Part shown: piece after piece, positions 18,254-27,370 of the stretch
Numbering within the stretch: position 1 is the stretch's first letter
Layout of the letters: every line of letters starts with the position of its first letter
From: Qipengyuania sp. JC766
Lineage (GTDB): Bacteria > Pseudomonadota > Alphaproteobacteria > Sphingomonadales > Sphingomonadaceae
Direction of reading: 5' to 3'
Length of the DNA stretch: 64,000 nucleotides
Assembly: GCF_040717445.1 (NCBI RefSeq)
Contig: NZ_JBFEFL010000001.1
Coordinates: forward strand, 930,001-994,000
The notes under the pieces: model-generated
The model's input: the letters and a program-made list of their open reading frames with translations, nothing else
Told to the model about the DNA's origin: nothing
Databases searched by the model: none
Program-made: the position numbers and the translations under genes

Positions 18254-19356
18254 GTCTCGTTCCCCCCGTGGATACTCACTCGCCCCCCGGCGTGGCGCTG
18301 CAGCCTTCCGGCAATTTCCAGTTCCAGCAGCGCAAGTTGCACCGCGGCTGCACCCGCACCCGATTGCCGGATCAGCTCGTCCACCGCAACCGGTGCGGTG
18401 GTCAGCAGGTCCGCGATCTCGGCCGGTTCCGCATCGGCGAGTTCCTCGGGCGCATGATCGAAATGGCGTTCCGCTTCCCGCACGGTCGATTTCGGCTGGC
18501 CGTCGAACCCGCCCAGCAATTCGACGACATCCTGCGCGGACTGGACGAGGACCGCCCCTTCGCGGATCAACTGGTTACAGCCATGGCTTCGTGCGTCGAG
18601 CGGACTGCCCGGTATCGCCATCACTTCGCGTCCCGCTTCGCCGGCCAGCCTCGCCGTGATGAGAGAACCCGATTTGGGGGCCGCTTCCACGACGAGCGTG
18701 CCCACGGCCAGACCGGCGATGATCCGGTTGCGGCTCGGGAAGTGGCTGCCGCGCGGCTCGGTGCCGGGCGGCTGCTCGGCGAGCAGCAGCCCCTCGTTCG
18801 CGATGCGGTCCTGCAACTGCGCGTGCTGCGGCGGGTAGGCGATGTCGATACCGCTGGCGATGACGCCGACGGTCTGCGGTATCGCGCCTTCATGGCAGGC
18901 GCCGTCTATGCCCCGAGCGAGGCCGGAGACGACCACGAAGCCTTCTCCGCTCAGCTCCCGTGCAAGATCGCGCGCCAGCTTCACCGCCGCTGCGCTGGCG
19001 TTGCGCGCGCCGACCATCGCCACGCAGGGCCTCCCCGCAAGCGACACGTCGCCGCGCCAGGTCAGGATCGGCGGCGCGCCTTCGGCTTGCGACAGCAGTG
19101 CGGGATAATCGGCCTGATCGTGGAAGAGGTAGCGCGCGCCTGCCTTGCGAACGGCGTCGATCTCCCGCTCGATGCCCTCGACCGGCGCTGCGCGATAGGC
19201 CGCCCCGCCCCGCTTGCCGAGTTCCGGCAGGGCCTCGATCGCGGATTGCGCATCGCCGAACCGCGCCAGCAGCTGTGCATAGCTGACCGGTCCGATGCGC
19301 GGACTGCGCAGGAGACGGATGCGGGCGAACGCCTCGCCCTGCGACAGGCCGGTCAC
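18250..19356 (-). CDS. dprA: DNA-processing protein DprA
   Basis: This 368-residue protein has an N-terminal helical domain (RLLRSPRIGPVSYAQLL), the DprA Rossmann fold with MVGARNAS, SGLARGIDGACHEGAI, the segment SHFPSRNRIIAGL, AAPKSGSLITARLA and AIPGSPLDARSHGCN, and a C-terminal winged-helix domain (PVAVDELIRQSG onward). DprA loads RecA on incoming single-stranded DNA during transformation. The GTG start at 19356 overlaps the plsY stop as GTGA. The downstream membrane-protein gene overlaps in the same way. Confidence 0.93.
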   Translation of the reverse strand: MTGLSQGEAFARIRLLRSPRIGPVSYAQLLARFGDAQSAIEALPELGKRGGAAYRAAPVEGIEREIDAVRKAGARYLFHDQADYPALLSQAEGAPPILTWRGDVSLAGRPCVAMVGARNASAAAVKLARDLARELSGEGFVVVSGLARGIDGACHEGAIPQTVGVIASGIDIAYPPQHAQLQDRIANEGLLLAEQPPGTEPRGSHFPSRNRIIAGLAVGTLVVEAAPKSGSLITARLAGEAGREVMAIPGSPLDARSHGCNQLIREGAVLVQSAQDVVELLGGFDGQPKSTVREAERHFDHAPEELADAEPAEIADLLTTAPVAVDELIRQSGAGAAAVQLALLELEIAGRLQRHAGGRVSIHGGNET

Positions 19357-19973
19357 GATTTCCCGCCGACCCTCGGTTCCTCGCCGCGCATCAGGCGGCC
19401 AATATTGGCCCGGTGCTGGACGAGTACGATCACCGCGATCGCGACAAGCGGCGCGACGAGATCCGCAAGTCCGAAGATCGCCGCGGCGATCGGCGCGGCG
19501 ACTACGGTCAGCATCGAGGATACCGAGGAGATCCGGCTGATCGCGAGCGTCGCTGCCCAGATCCCGGCGCACAGCAGGACGAGCGGCCAGTTGAGTGCGG
19601 CGAGCACGCCCGCAGCGGTGGCGAAGCCCTTGCCGCCCTTGAACTTCAGCCACGGCGTGAAGCAGTGACCGGCAACCGCCGCCACGGCGGCAATTTCCGC
19701 CGGACCTCCGAAGATCGATTGCGCCTGCGGGAACAGCACGGGCGTCGCTAGGACGGGTATCGCCCCCTTGGCGGCGTCCAGCAGGACGGTGGCCGCAGCC
19801 AGTCCCTTGTTGCCCGTGCGAAGGACATTCGTCGCCCCGATGCTGCCGCTGCCTATATTTCGCACATCGCCCAGGCCGGCCATGCGCGTCAGCAGCAGTC
19901 CGAAGGGAATCGACCCGAAGAGAAAGCCCACCAGAAAGGCCCAGATGCTGTCCAACACGTCGCTCCCCTGCAT
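19353..19973 (-). CDS. plsY: Glycerol-3-phosphate acyltransferase PlsY
   Basis: The protein of about 200 residues has five or more membrane helices and all PlsY signatures: GSIPFGLLLTR, the motif NIGSGSIGATNVLRTG, LLDAAKGAIPVL, GHCFTPWLKFKGGKGFATAAGV and a C-terminal HRANIGRLMRGEE. It acylates glycerol-3-phosphate from acyl-phosphate, the first step of phospholipid synthesis. The start is uncertain: I give the ATG at 19973, but GGGGAG (19963-19968) fits a GTG at 19958 or TTG at 19955 better, and those give a more usual N-terminus. It is divergent from murI. Confidence 0.92.
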   Translation of the reverse strand: MQGSDVLDSIWAFLVGFLFGSIPFGLLLTRMAGLGDVRNIGSGSIGATNVLRTGNKGLAAATVLLDAAKGAIPVLATPVLFPQAQSIFGGPAEIAAVAAVAGHCFTPWLKFKGGKGFATAAGVLAALNWPLVLLCAGIWAATLAISRISSVSSMLTVVAAPIAAAIFGLADLVAPLVAIAVIVLVQHRANIGRLMRGEEPRVGGKS

Positions 19974-20061
19974 GCGGCGCATCGCAAGTGCACGCCGCCA
20001 CCCGCACCTAAATCGACAGGCACCCCTTCGACAAGTTCCGGTGACACGGTAAGGGGCCGCA

Positions 20062-20856
20062 ATGGATCGAAATTCTCCCATCCTGCTGTTCGATTCCGGT
20101 GTCGGCGGGCTAACGGTGCTGGCGGAACTGCGCGAATTGCAGCCCGACGCGCCGGTCCTGTTCGCCGCCGATCATGCCGGGATGCCGTACGGCACCAAGA
20201 CCGAGCCCGAGGTCGCCGCACGGGTCGCGGGGCTGCTCGGCCGGATGGCGGAACGATACCAGCCCAGCCTGATCTGCATCGCCTGCAATACCGCCAGCAC
20301 GATCGCCCTCAGCATGGTGCGCGAGGTCCTCGAAGTGCCGATCGTCGGCACCGTGCCCGCGATCAAGCCGGCGGCGGGCATGACGAAGACGGGCACGATC
20401 GGCCTGCTCGGGACCGAGGCTACGATCCGGCAGCCTTACGTGGACCAGTTGGAACAGGACTTCGCCAGCGACCACCGCCTGCTCCGCCATGCCGCGCCGG
20501 GCCTGGTGCAACTGGCGGAAGCCAAGCTGCGCGGCCGGGACGTGTCGGTCGACGACGTCACGGCGGAGGTCCGCGCGCTCGTCATGCAGCCGGGCGGTCA
20601 GGATATCGACACGATCGTGCTCGCCTGCACCCATTTCCCACTCCTGCTGGACGAGCTGGCCGAAGCGTTCGGCGACGGGATCGCATTCGTCGACGGATCG
20701 CGGGGAATCGCGCGCCGGATCGCCGCCTTGACCGAGGGCATGAAGCTCGAACGGGCCGAGCCGGATCGCGCGGTCACCACAGGCGACTTGGAAAGCTTCA
20801 AAGAACTCACCGACAGTTTCGTGGCATTCAACATCCATCGCCTTGAGCGCTTCTAG
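20062..20856 (+). CDS. murI: Glutamate racemase
   Basis: The 264-residue enzyme converts L- to D-glutamate for peptidoglycan. It opens with [14 protein letters not shown], and both catalytic cysteines are present: Cys75 in IACNTAST and Cys189 in [10 protein letters not shown]. The segment GMPYGTKTE and the C-terminal [11 protein letters not shown] are also typical. Length is normal. It is transcribed away from plsY and about 70 bases ahead of hemA on the same strand. Confidence 0.95.
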   Translation: MDRNSPILLFDSGVGGLTVLAELRELQPDAPVLFAADHAGMPYGTKTEPEVAARVAGLLGRMAERYQPSLICIACNTASTIALSMVREVLEVPIVGTVPAIKPAAGMTKTGTIGLLGTEATIRQPYVDQLEQDFASDHRLLRHAAPGLVQLAEAKLRGRDVSVDDVTAEVRALVMQPGGQDIDTIVLACTHFPLLLDELAEAFGDGIAFVDGSRGIARRIAALTEGMKLERAEPDRAVTTGDLESFKELTDSFVAFNIHRLERF

Positions 20857-20910
20857 CTGCGAACGGCTCGCAAAGATCGCGCTGGAAACCCGCGGGAGAC
20901 CTCACTATTC

Positions 20911-20923
20911 GCTCGCAGCGAGC
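20911..20923. repeat. Short palindrome adjoining the hemA start codon
   Basis: GCTCGC at 20911-20916 and GCGAGC at 20918-20923 are perfect inverted repeats around a single A, ending one base before the hemA ATG. The best upstream purine run, GGGAG at 20894-20898, is too far from the ATG unless RNA folding shortens the distance. Confidence 0.4.
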
Positions 20924-20924
20924 C

Positions 20925-22145
20925 ATGAACTACGATCAAGTCTTCGACCAGGCCATCGACCGCCTCCATTCGGAAGGCCGGTACAGGGTGTTCATCGACA
21001 TCCTGCGCAACAAGGGCGCCTATCCCAATGCGCGCTGCTTTGCCGGGCATAACGGGCCGAAGCCGATCACGGTGTGGTGCTCCAACGATTATCTCGCCAT
21101 GGGCCAGCACCCCAAGGTGATCGAAGCGATGGAGCAGGCGCTGCACGACGTCGGCGCCGGCAGCGGCGGCACGCGCAATATCGGCGGCAACACGCATTAC
21201 CACGTCGAACTGGAAGCCGAACTCGCCGACCTGCATGGCAAGGACGCCGCGCTGCTGTTCACAAGCGGCTACGTTTCCAACGATGCGACGCTCTCGACCA
21301 TCGCCAAGCTGCTGCCCGGCTGCGTGATCTTTTCCGACGAACTCAACCACGCCAGCATGATCGCGGGCATCCGCAATTCCGGTTGCGAGAAGCGGGTCTT
21401 CCGCCACAACGACCTCGCCCACCTGGAAGAATTGCTGGCCGCAGAAGATCTCGACGTGCCCAAGCTGATCGCGTTCGAAAGCGTGTACTCGATGGACGGG
21501 GACGTCGCCCCGATCCATGCGATCTGCGACCTGGCGGAGAAGTACAACGCGCTGACCTATATCGACGAAGTGCACGCGGTTGGCATGTACGGCGCGCGCG
21601 GCGGCGGCATTTCGGAACGCGACGAAGCGGCGCAGCGCATCGACATCATCGAAGGGACGCTGGGCAAGGCGTTCGGCGTCATGGGCGGCTATATCGCGGC
21701 CGATCGCAAGATCGTGGACTGCATCCGGTCCTATGCGCCCGGGTTCATCTTCACCACCTCGCTCAGCCCGGCACTCGTGGCTGGCGTGCTCGCCGCGGTG
21801 AAGCATCTCAAGGCATCGAGCGAGGAGCGCGAGGCGCAGCAGGCCAACGCCGCCGCACTCAAGCGCAAGCTTTCCGAGGCCGGCCTGCCGGTGATGCCGA
21901 GCACGACGCACATCGTCCCGCTGATGGTGGGCGATCCGGTCCGCGCCAAGAAAATCAGCGATATCCTGCTCGCCGAATACGGCATGTATGTGCAGCCGAT
22001 CAATTTCCCGACCGTGCCGCGCGGTACGGAAAGGCTGCGCTTTACGCCCGGCCCCGCGCATACCGATGCGATGATGGACGAGCTGACCGAAGCGCTGGTG
22101 GAGATCTGGGACCGGCTCGAACTGGAGCTCAGGCAGGCCGCCTGA
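20925..22145 (+). CDS. hemA: 5-aminolevulinate synthase
   Basis: This 406-residue PLP enzyme condenses glycine and succinyl-CoA to 5-aminolevulinate, the alphaproteobacterial (C4) entry to haem. It begins [20 protein letters not shown] and has [10 protein letters not shown], the Gly-rich [28 protein letters not shown] and the PLP Lys248 in [14 protein letters not shown]. The C-terminal [18 protein letters not shown] is typical. It is followed by the PAS-GGDEF-EAL gene after a 95-base gap. Confidence 0.96.
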   Translation: MNYDQVFDQAIDRLHSEGRYRVFIDILRNKGAYPNARCFAGHNGPKPITVWCSNDYLAMGQHPKVIEAMEQALHDVGAGSGGTRNIGGNTHYHVELEAELADLHGKDAALLFTSGYVSNDATLSTIAKLLPGCVIFSDELNHASMIAGIRNSGCEKRVFRHNDLAHLEELLAAEDLDVPKLIAFESVYSMDGDVAPIHAICDLAEKYNALTYIDEVHAVGMYGARGGGISERDEAAQRIDIIEGTLGKAFGVMGGYIAADRKIVDCIRSYAPGFIFTTSLSPALVAGVLAAVKHLKASSEEREAQQANAAALKRKLSEAGLPVMPSTTHIVPLMVGDPVRAKKISDILLAEYGMYVQPINFPTVPRGTERLRFTPGPAHTDAMMDELTEALVEIWDRLELELRQAA

Positions 22146-22240
22146 CATCCGTCCGGCGCAAGTTCGCGCCTGCCTGATCCGGCCGTTCACCGGCCAGCGT
22201 TAGCAGCTTTTCAACCATATTCAGGCAAGGCTTCCGGCCC

Positions 22241-24451
22241 ATGGCAGTCGGAAATCTTCTCAAGGGTCTTGGCGGCGGGAAACGCGCCGATGCCGGTACG
22301 ATGCACGCCGATCCGGCGCTGCGCGCCCGGGTCCTCGACCAGTTCGATGCGGCCGGGATCGGCTGGATCTGGGGAACGGACCGCGACGGCAAGCTGATCT
22401 ACCTGTCCGAACGCGCCGCCGAGAAGCTGGACCGGCCCATGCCGGACCTGATCGGCAGGCCGCTCGAAGAACTCTTTGAAATCGACATGGAAAGCCCGGA
22501 ACGCGAAAGCTCGCGGCCGATCCATTTCCAGATCAAGGCGCAGAAGAAGATCCGCGAACAAGTCGTGCGCTTCTCGCTCGGCAAGTCGGCGCAGGACGTT
22601 CGCCAGACATGGTGGTCGCTGACCGGCTATCCCGTATTCGCCGAAAACGGGGACTTCGACGGATATCGCGGCAACGCCGCCGACGTGACCAGCGAATACG
22701 AGCGCAAGCTGGTCGATTCCCGGCTCGCCGACTTCGATTCGCTGACCGGCCTGATCAACCGGCACAACATCAACCGCCAGCTGGACAGCACGCTGGCCGG
22801 TTTCGGCTCGCAGAACCGCGCGCTGGCGCTGCTCATGCTCGATCTCGACAAGTTCAAGCGCGTCAACGACACACTCGGTCACCAGGCGGGCGACGAACTG
22901 CTAGTCCAGGTCGCGGAACGCCTGACCGGCATCGTCGGCACGCGCGGCAAGGTCGCGCGCCTTGGCGGGGACGAGTTCCAGGTCATGATCCCTGACGAGG
23001 ACGACCGCGGCAAGCTGGGCGAGATGGCGGAGAAGATCATCCAGATCCTGTCCCAGCCCTACCCGCTGGAAGACGAGAAGCGCGCGATCATCGGCGCGTC
23101 GGTCGGGATTGCGATCGCACCCTTCGACGGACAGACGCGCGAGGAGCTTGTCCGCAGCGCCGATCTCGCCCTTTATGCCGCCAAGAATGGCGGACGCGGA
23201 CAATTCCGCTTCTACGCCTCCGACCTCAAGGACGAGGAAGAGGTCCGGCAGAACATCATCGACGAGATGCGCGAGGCGCTGGAGAACGACCAGTTCCGCC
23301 TGCTCTACCAGCCCGTGGTCTCCATCGCGACCGGCGAGGTCACCTGCCTCGAGGCTCTGATCCGGTGGGAGCATCCCGAGAAGGGTACCATCGCGCCCAA
23401 CATGTTCATCCCGATCGCCGAGGAATCGGACATCATCAACGTGCTGGGCGAATGGGTCCTGCGTACCGCGTGCGAGACCGCGACGACATGGCCGCGCAGC
23501 GTACGGGTCGCGGTGAACGTGTCGGCGGTGCAGTTCGCCAATCCCGGGCTGGCAGCCGTGGTCGCCAATGCGCTGGCGCATTCCGGCCTCGCGGCAGACC
23601 GGCTCGAGCTCGAGCTCACCGAAAGCATCTTCGTGGGCGACACTGACGAAACCGAAAAGGCGTTCAAGCGGCTCAAGGATCTCGGCGTCCGGCTGGCGCT
23701 GGACGATTTCGGGACCGGCTATTCCTCGCTCAGCTATCTGCGCGGCGCCCCGTTCGACAAGATCAAGGTCGACCGCAGCTTCGTCGACAGCTGTACCCGC
23801 AAGGACCGCAACAGCGCCAAGATCATCGCCGCGATCGTGGGCCTCTCGAACGCGCTCAACATGGAAACGACCGTGGAGGGCGTCGAGGCATTCGACCAGC
23901 TCGAGGTCGTGAAGGCGCAAGGCGCGAAGCTGGTCCAGGGCTTCCTCTATTCCCGCCCGATCACGCCCGAGGCAGTGCAGGAAAACATCGCCAGCGGCGA
24001 ATTCCGGATCGAGCCCGACGGCCCCGACACCTACCGGCCGGAACGCCGCTCGGTCTATCGGCGCGTGGGCGCGATCCACGAGGACTATTACTACAACGCC
24101 GTCATGCGGGACCTCTCCAGCGTGGGTGCGGGGATCGAAGGCATCGTCGGCGTCGAACTCGGCACGCAGCTGGTGCTCGACATGGGCGAAGGCCAGCTGG
24201 CCGTGGCGACGGTAACGCGCAGTGACGGCGACCGTGTCGGCCTCGAATTTGAGACGCCGCTGGTGAACGACGGCGCCGGCGGCCTTTGCACCCGCCACCG
24301 CGTCTCCCCCTACACCATCGCCGCGGCCGGCCTCCCGGCCTCGCCCGGGACGGCCGGCCCTACCGAAGGCAAGCGGGACCAGTCGAAGCCCAAATTCCTG
24401 GAAGTGGCGGTCGGTCAGAGTGGTGTTGCCGCGTCCTCCCAGGCTGCCTGA
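22241..24451 (+). CDS. PAS-GGDEF-EAL protein with C-terminal PilZ-like domain
   Basis: A 736-residue cyclic-di-GMP protein. Residues about 30-150 form a PAS-like sensor (GWIWGTDRDGKLIYLS). The GGDEF domain has SLTGLINR and an intact RLGGDEF near residue 243, so diguanylate cyclase activity is possible. The EAL domain has CLEALIRW near residue 370, DDFGTGYSSLSYL and VEGVE, so phosphodiesterase activity is possible too. From about residue 590, RPERRSVYRR and RDLSSVGAGIEG match the two PilZ c-di-GMP-binding motifs, followed by a beta-barrel-like stretch. No membrane helices are seen, so it is cytoplasmic. Which activity dominates cannot be read from sequence. Confidence 0.88.
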   Translation: MAVGNLLKGLGGGKRADAGTMHADPALRARVLDQFDAAGIGWIWGTDRDGKLIYLSERAAEKLDRPMPDLIGRPLEELFEIDMESPERESSRPIHFQIKAQKKIREQVVRFSLGKSAQDVRQTWWSLTGYPVFAENGDFDGYRGNAADVTSEYERKLVDSRLADFDSLTGLINRHNINRQLDSTLAGFGSQNRALALLMLDLDKFKRVNDTLGHQAGDELLVQVAERLTGIVGTRGKVARLGGDEFQVMIPDEDDRGKLGEMAEKIIQILSQPYPLEDEKRAIIGASVGIAIAPFDGQTREELVRSADLALYAAKNGGRGQFRFYASDLKDEEEVRQNIIDEMREALENDQFRLLYQPVVSIATGEVTCLEALIRWEHPEKGTIAPNMFIPIAEESDIINVLGEWVLRTACETATTWPRSVRVAVNVSAVQFANPGLAAVVANALAHSGLAADRLELELTESIFVGDTDETEKAFKRLKDLGVRLALDDFGTGYSSLSYLRGAPFDKIKVDRSFVDSCTRKDRNSAKIIAAIVGLSNALNMETTVEGVEAFDQLEVVKAQGAKLVQGFLYSRPITPEAVQENIASGEFRIEPDGPDTYRPERRSVYRRVGAIHEDYYYNAVMRDLSSVGAGIEGIVGVELGTQLVLDMGEGQLAVATVTRSDGDRVGLEFETPLVNDGAGGLCTRHRVSPYTIAAAGLPASPGTAGPTEGKRDQSKPKFLEVAVGQSGVAASSQAA

Positions 24452-24545
24452 AGCCTGACTAATCTCGCAGACCCCATTGCCCGGGTCTTGACGAGCCCGA
24501 ATATGCCCCTGACATGCCGACGCTCGCAACAGGAGGCGCGCGACC

Positions 24546-25319
24546 ATGGCAGAAACGATGATCGAACTGGCGGACGGCTACTGGTCGATCCGGGGCGAGT
24601 TCAAGGTGGCGGGCGTGCTGAACCTCGGCACGCATTGCGCGCTGGTGCGCAAGGCGGACGGGCGGTTCGTGCTGCTGGACAGCTATACCCTGCCGGACAA
24701 CATCAAGGCCCGGGTGGATGCGCTGACCGATGGCGGGACCGCCATCGACGCCATCCTGAACCTCCACCCGTTCCACACGCTGCATTGCGAGTGGATGCAT
24801 GAAGCGTACCCGCAGGCCGCGCTTTACGGAACGGCGCGGCATCGCTCGCATCTGCCGGACCTTCCTTGGGAAGAGGTCGGCTGCGAGCACGATGCGCTGG
24901 CCGATCTCTTCGGCACCGACTTCGCCTTCTCCGTCCCGCGGGGAATGCCGCTCGTCTGCGACGACGAAACGGTCCATTTCGCTTCCGTCCTGGCCCTTCA
25001 CCGGGACAGCGGCATCATCCATGTCGACGACACCTTCGTCTATCTGGACAAGGGTTTCCCCTTCTCCCTCCTGCCGATAAACCGCCGGTTCGGGTTCCAT
25101 CCCACCCTGGCGAAGGCGCTGGACCCGGAAGCCGGCGCCGCGGACCGGTTTCGCGAATGGGCGATAGAACTTGGAATCGAATGGGCCGACGCGCGCCGCA
25201 TAGTCGCCGCGCATGACGGCATCCTGGAGCTTGCCGAAGGCGAATTTCCCGACCGGATCGGAGAAGCACTCGGCCGCGTCGGCCCGGTGCTCGAAAAGCA
25301 CCGGGCGCGCTACGGCTGA
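24546..25319 (+). CDS. Metallo-beta-lactamase-fold-like protein with altered metal motif
   Basis: The 257-residue protein resembles MBL-fold hydrolases in layout: N-terminal strands ending in LLDSYTLPDN, then a His-rich segment LHPFHTLHCEWM, HVDDTFVYLD in the middle and AAHDG near the end. The canonical HxHxDH motif is HPFHTLH here, with Leu in place of the metal-binding Asp, so it may bind one metal or none. I assign no substrate. The ATG at 24546 has GGAGG 8 bases upstream. It is convergent with the downstream decarboxylase gene and stands alone. Confidence 0.6.
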   Translation: MAETMIELADGYWSIRGEFKVAGVLNLGTHCALVRKADGRFVLLDSYTLPDNIKARVDALTDGGTAIDAILNLHPFHTLHCEWMHEAYPQAALYGTARHRSHLPDLPWEEVGCEHDALADLFGTDFAFSVPRGMPLVCDDETVHFASVLALHRDSGIIHVDDTFVYLDKGFPFSLLPINRRFGFHPTLAKALDPEAGAADRFREWAIELGIEWADARRIVAAHDGILELAEGEFPDRIGEALGRVGPVLEKHRARYG

Positions 25320-25337
25320 GCGCGGATCACCTGCGCG

Positions 25338-26540
25338 TCAGCGCAGGCTCACCACATTGTCGCTCGCGGGGCGTTCGCGGTCGCCGCGATAAAGGCTGGC
25401 CATCGGTTCGTCGTCGACGATCACCTGCTCCGCGTCGCCGAAGCCGTTGAAGCCCGTCTTCATGGCGGCGCCGTAGGCACCCAGCATTCCGATCTCGATA
25501 TAGTCGCCGGCCTGGATATCGCCCGGAAGCGGGAACGGGCCGCGCATGTAGTCGGCATCGTCGCAGGTCGGACCGTAGAAGGCGAATTCCTCCTCCGGAT
25601 CGCGCAGGTCGTCTTCCAGCGCGCGCAGGGGGAAACGCCAGCCCACATGAGCAGCATCGTAGAGCGCGCCGTAGGCACCGTCGTTGATGTAGAGTTCGTC
25701 ACCCCGGCGCTTCTCGACCCGCACGATGAGCGAGGAATACTCCGCGCACAGCGCGCGGCCCGGTTCGCACCACAGTTCCGCGTTGTAGGCGATCGGCAGC
25801 GCGTAGAAATGCTGGTGGATGATCTGGAAGTAATCTTCCAGCGGCGGGGGTTCCATGCCCGGATAGATGCTCGGAAAACCGCCGCCCACATCGATCATGT
25901 CGATCACGACGCTGGCCTCGGCAATGGCCGCGCGCACGCGGTCGAGCGCCTGCACGTAGGCGAACGGGCTCATCGCCTGGCTGCCTACGTGGAACGCGAT
26001 GCCGAGCCAGTCGCAATGCTGGCGCGCCATCTGCAGCAGCGCGGTCGCATCGCCCAAATCGCACCCGAACTTGGAAGCGAGCGAGAGTTCGGCATATTCG
26101 CTGGAGACGCGCAGGCGCAGCAGCAGCCGCAGGTCCGTCGCAGCTTCGCCCGCATCGCTGCGGCATGCTTCCACGATCTTTTCCAGCTCTTCGGCCGTGT
26201 CGAAGACGAACGTCTTCACCCCGTGCTGGAAATAGGCCTCGCGCACGGCCCGCGCCGTCTTGACCGGGTGCATGAAGCACAGGTCCGCCTCGGGCAGAGT
26301 CGCGCGCGCCAGGCGGACTTCGGCGATGGAGGCGACGTCGTATTTGACGATCCCGTTATCCCACAGGATCCGCAGCAGGTCCGGCGAAGGGTTCGCCTTG
26401 ACCGCGTAGAGCGGCTTGCCCGGAAACTTCTCGACGAAGAATCGGGCGGCGCGCGCGGCGGCGTGGGGACGGTTCAGGATGACCGGCTCGTCCGGCGTCA
26501 GCGCGCGAGCTACGGACCAGGCGTCGGGATAAGTGTGCAA
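25338..26540 (-). CDS. Fold-III PLP ornithine/lysine decarboxylase
   Basis: This 400-residue alanine-racemase-fold decarboxylase has the PLP lysine in LYAVKANPSPDLL, HVGSQ, the phosphate-binding GGGFPSIYPG, CEPGRALCAEYS and the active-site Cys-Asp in YGPTCDDADYM. This is the eukaryotic-type ornithine decarboxylase family. It makes putrescine (or cadaverine; specificity is unclear) for the carboxyspermidine pathway encoded further right. The start is TTG at 26540: GGGGG lies 9 bases upstream and no ATG is available in this region. A 9-codon upstream ORF ends one base before the TTG, and a structured leader precedes it. Confidence 0.9.
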   Translation of the reverse strand: MHTYPDAWSVARALTPDEPVILNRPHAAARAARFFVEKFPGKPLYAVKANPSPDLLRILWDNGIVKYDVASIAEVRLARATLPEADLCFMHPVKTARAVREAYFQHGVKTFVFDTAEELEKIVEACRSDAGEAATDLRLLLRLRVSSEYAELSLASKFGCDLGDATALLQMARQHCDWLGIAFHVGSQAMSPFAYVQALDRVRAAIAEASVVIDMIDVGGGFPSIYPGMEPPPLEDYFQIIHQHFYALPIAYNAELWCEPGRALCAEYSSLIVRVEKRRGDELYINDGAYGALYDAAHVGWRFPLRALEDDLRDPEEEFAFYGPTCDDADYMRGPFPLPGDIQAGDYIEIGMLGAYGAAMKTGFNGFGDAEQVIVDDEPMASLYRGDRERPASDNVVSLR

Positions 26541-26670
26541 TTCAAGGGACCCCCTGGGCGTCGTTAAACATACCCGCTGCCTTGCGTTGAGAGTCCCCCG
26601 AGAAAACGGGGAGGACAGCGGGAGCGCGCATATAAAACGCTGCGGATGAACCGCAAGCGAAAATGCGCGC
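26541..26670 (-). promoter_or_regulatory. Structured 5' leader of the ornithine decarboxylase gene (possible speF-type RNA)
   Basis: On the minus strand two nested hairpins fill this leader. The first pairs 26663-26670 with 26624-26631 (8 bp, GCGCGCAT) and encloses CGC/GCG and TGCGG-TTCAT-CCGCA stems. The second pairs 26616-26622 with 26573-26579 (CCCGCTG/CAGCGGG) and encloses CCCCG/CGGGG (26607-26611 with 26596-26600). The inner C-rich arm could also pair with the G-rich ribosome site near 26550. An alphaproteobacterial leader RNA called speF is known upstream of such decarboxylases; I cannot confirm membership without the covariance model. Confidence 0.55.
26542..26571 (-). other. Candidate 9-codon upstream ORF in the decarboxylase leader
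   Basis: ATG at 26571 opens MFNDAQGVP and stops with TGA at 26544-26542, one base before the TTG start of the decarboxylase, in a different frame. The purine-rich stretch that would serve the decarboxylase lies inside it. The arm CAGCGGG of a leader hairpin ends two bases before the ATG. A leader peptide or translational coupling is possible, but nine codons can arise by chance. Confidence 0.35.
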
Positions 26671-26716
26671 TTCCTTCAATACGAAACAGCCTGCGGAAAG
26701 GTCCGGCGGCCCGTCG

Positions 26717-27289
26717 TCAGAACTGCACCTGCGGGCGCTGGTCGACCACGCCCTTCTCGCTGTCGTCGAGGCGGTGGAAGTCGTAGTGCCGGAAGCCGAG
26801 CAGGCCGGCGAACAGCACCGCGGGGAAATTTTCGATCGCGGTGTTGTAGCGCGACACGGCGGCGTTGAGCGCGCGGCGCGCGGCGGCGAGCTTGTCTTCC
26901 ACGTCGCTCAGCTCGTCCTGCAACTGCAGGAAGTTCACGTTCGCCTTCAGCTCGGGATACGCCTCGGCCAACGCCAGCAACCGGTCGAGCGCGATCTTCA
27001 GCTGCGCCTCGTCTTGGGAGTTCAGCTCACCCTGCGCGGCGGTCGAACGCGCGGAAATCACCGCGTCGAGCGTCTCCTTCTCGTGCGCGGCATAGCCCTT
27101 CACCGTGGCGACGAGGTTGGGAACCAGATCGTGCCGCTGGCGAAGCTGGACATCGATGTCCGCCACGCCCTGGTGGCAGTTCTGCCGCAGTGCCACGAGC
27201 CGGTTGTAGATGACGATCAGCAGGATCGCGAGGCCGACCGCCAGGACGACGAGAGCGGAGGTCCAGAAAGTAGAGAGTATCGGTTCCAC
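26717..27289 (-). CDS. LemA family protein
   Basis: The 190-residue protein has one N-terminal membrane helix (about residues 8-28: ALVVLAVGLAILLIVIYN), then the LemA helical bundle with RQRHDLVPNLVATVKGYAAHE, ENFPAVLFAGLLGFRHYDF and a long antiparallel coiled segment. The function of LemA proteins is unknown. I start at GTG 27289 (VEPILSTFW), which has AAGGGGGAA just upstream, instead of the longer frame to 27442. It is divergent from the DUF3137 gene, a common partner of lemA. Confidence 0.9.
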   Translation of the reverse strand: MEPILSTFWTSALVVLAVGLAILLIVIYNRLVALRQNCHQGVADIDVQLRQRHDLVPNLVATVKGYAAHEKETLDAVISARSTAAQGELNSQDEAQLKIALDRLLALAEAYPELKANVNFLQLQDELSDVEDKLAAARRALNAAVSRYNTAIENFPAVLFAGLLGFRHYDFHRLDDSEKGVVDQRPQVQF

Positions 27290-27370
27290 GTTTTCCCCCT
27301 TCAGCGAAGTGCCGTTAGGACTATCATAGCCGATAATGTTTAAGGAAGCCTGCGGGGGCTTTTGATCGAT

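Noticed and set aside
24469-24488. Hairpin AGACCC/GGGTCT after the PAS-GGDEF-EAL gene
   Set aside because: No T tract follows; not listed as a terminator.
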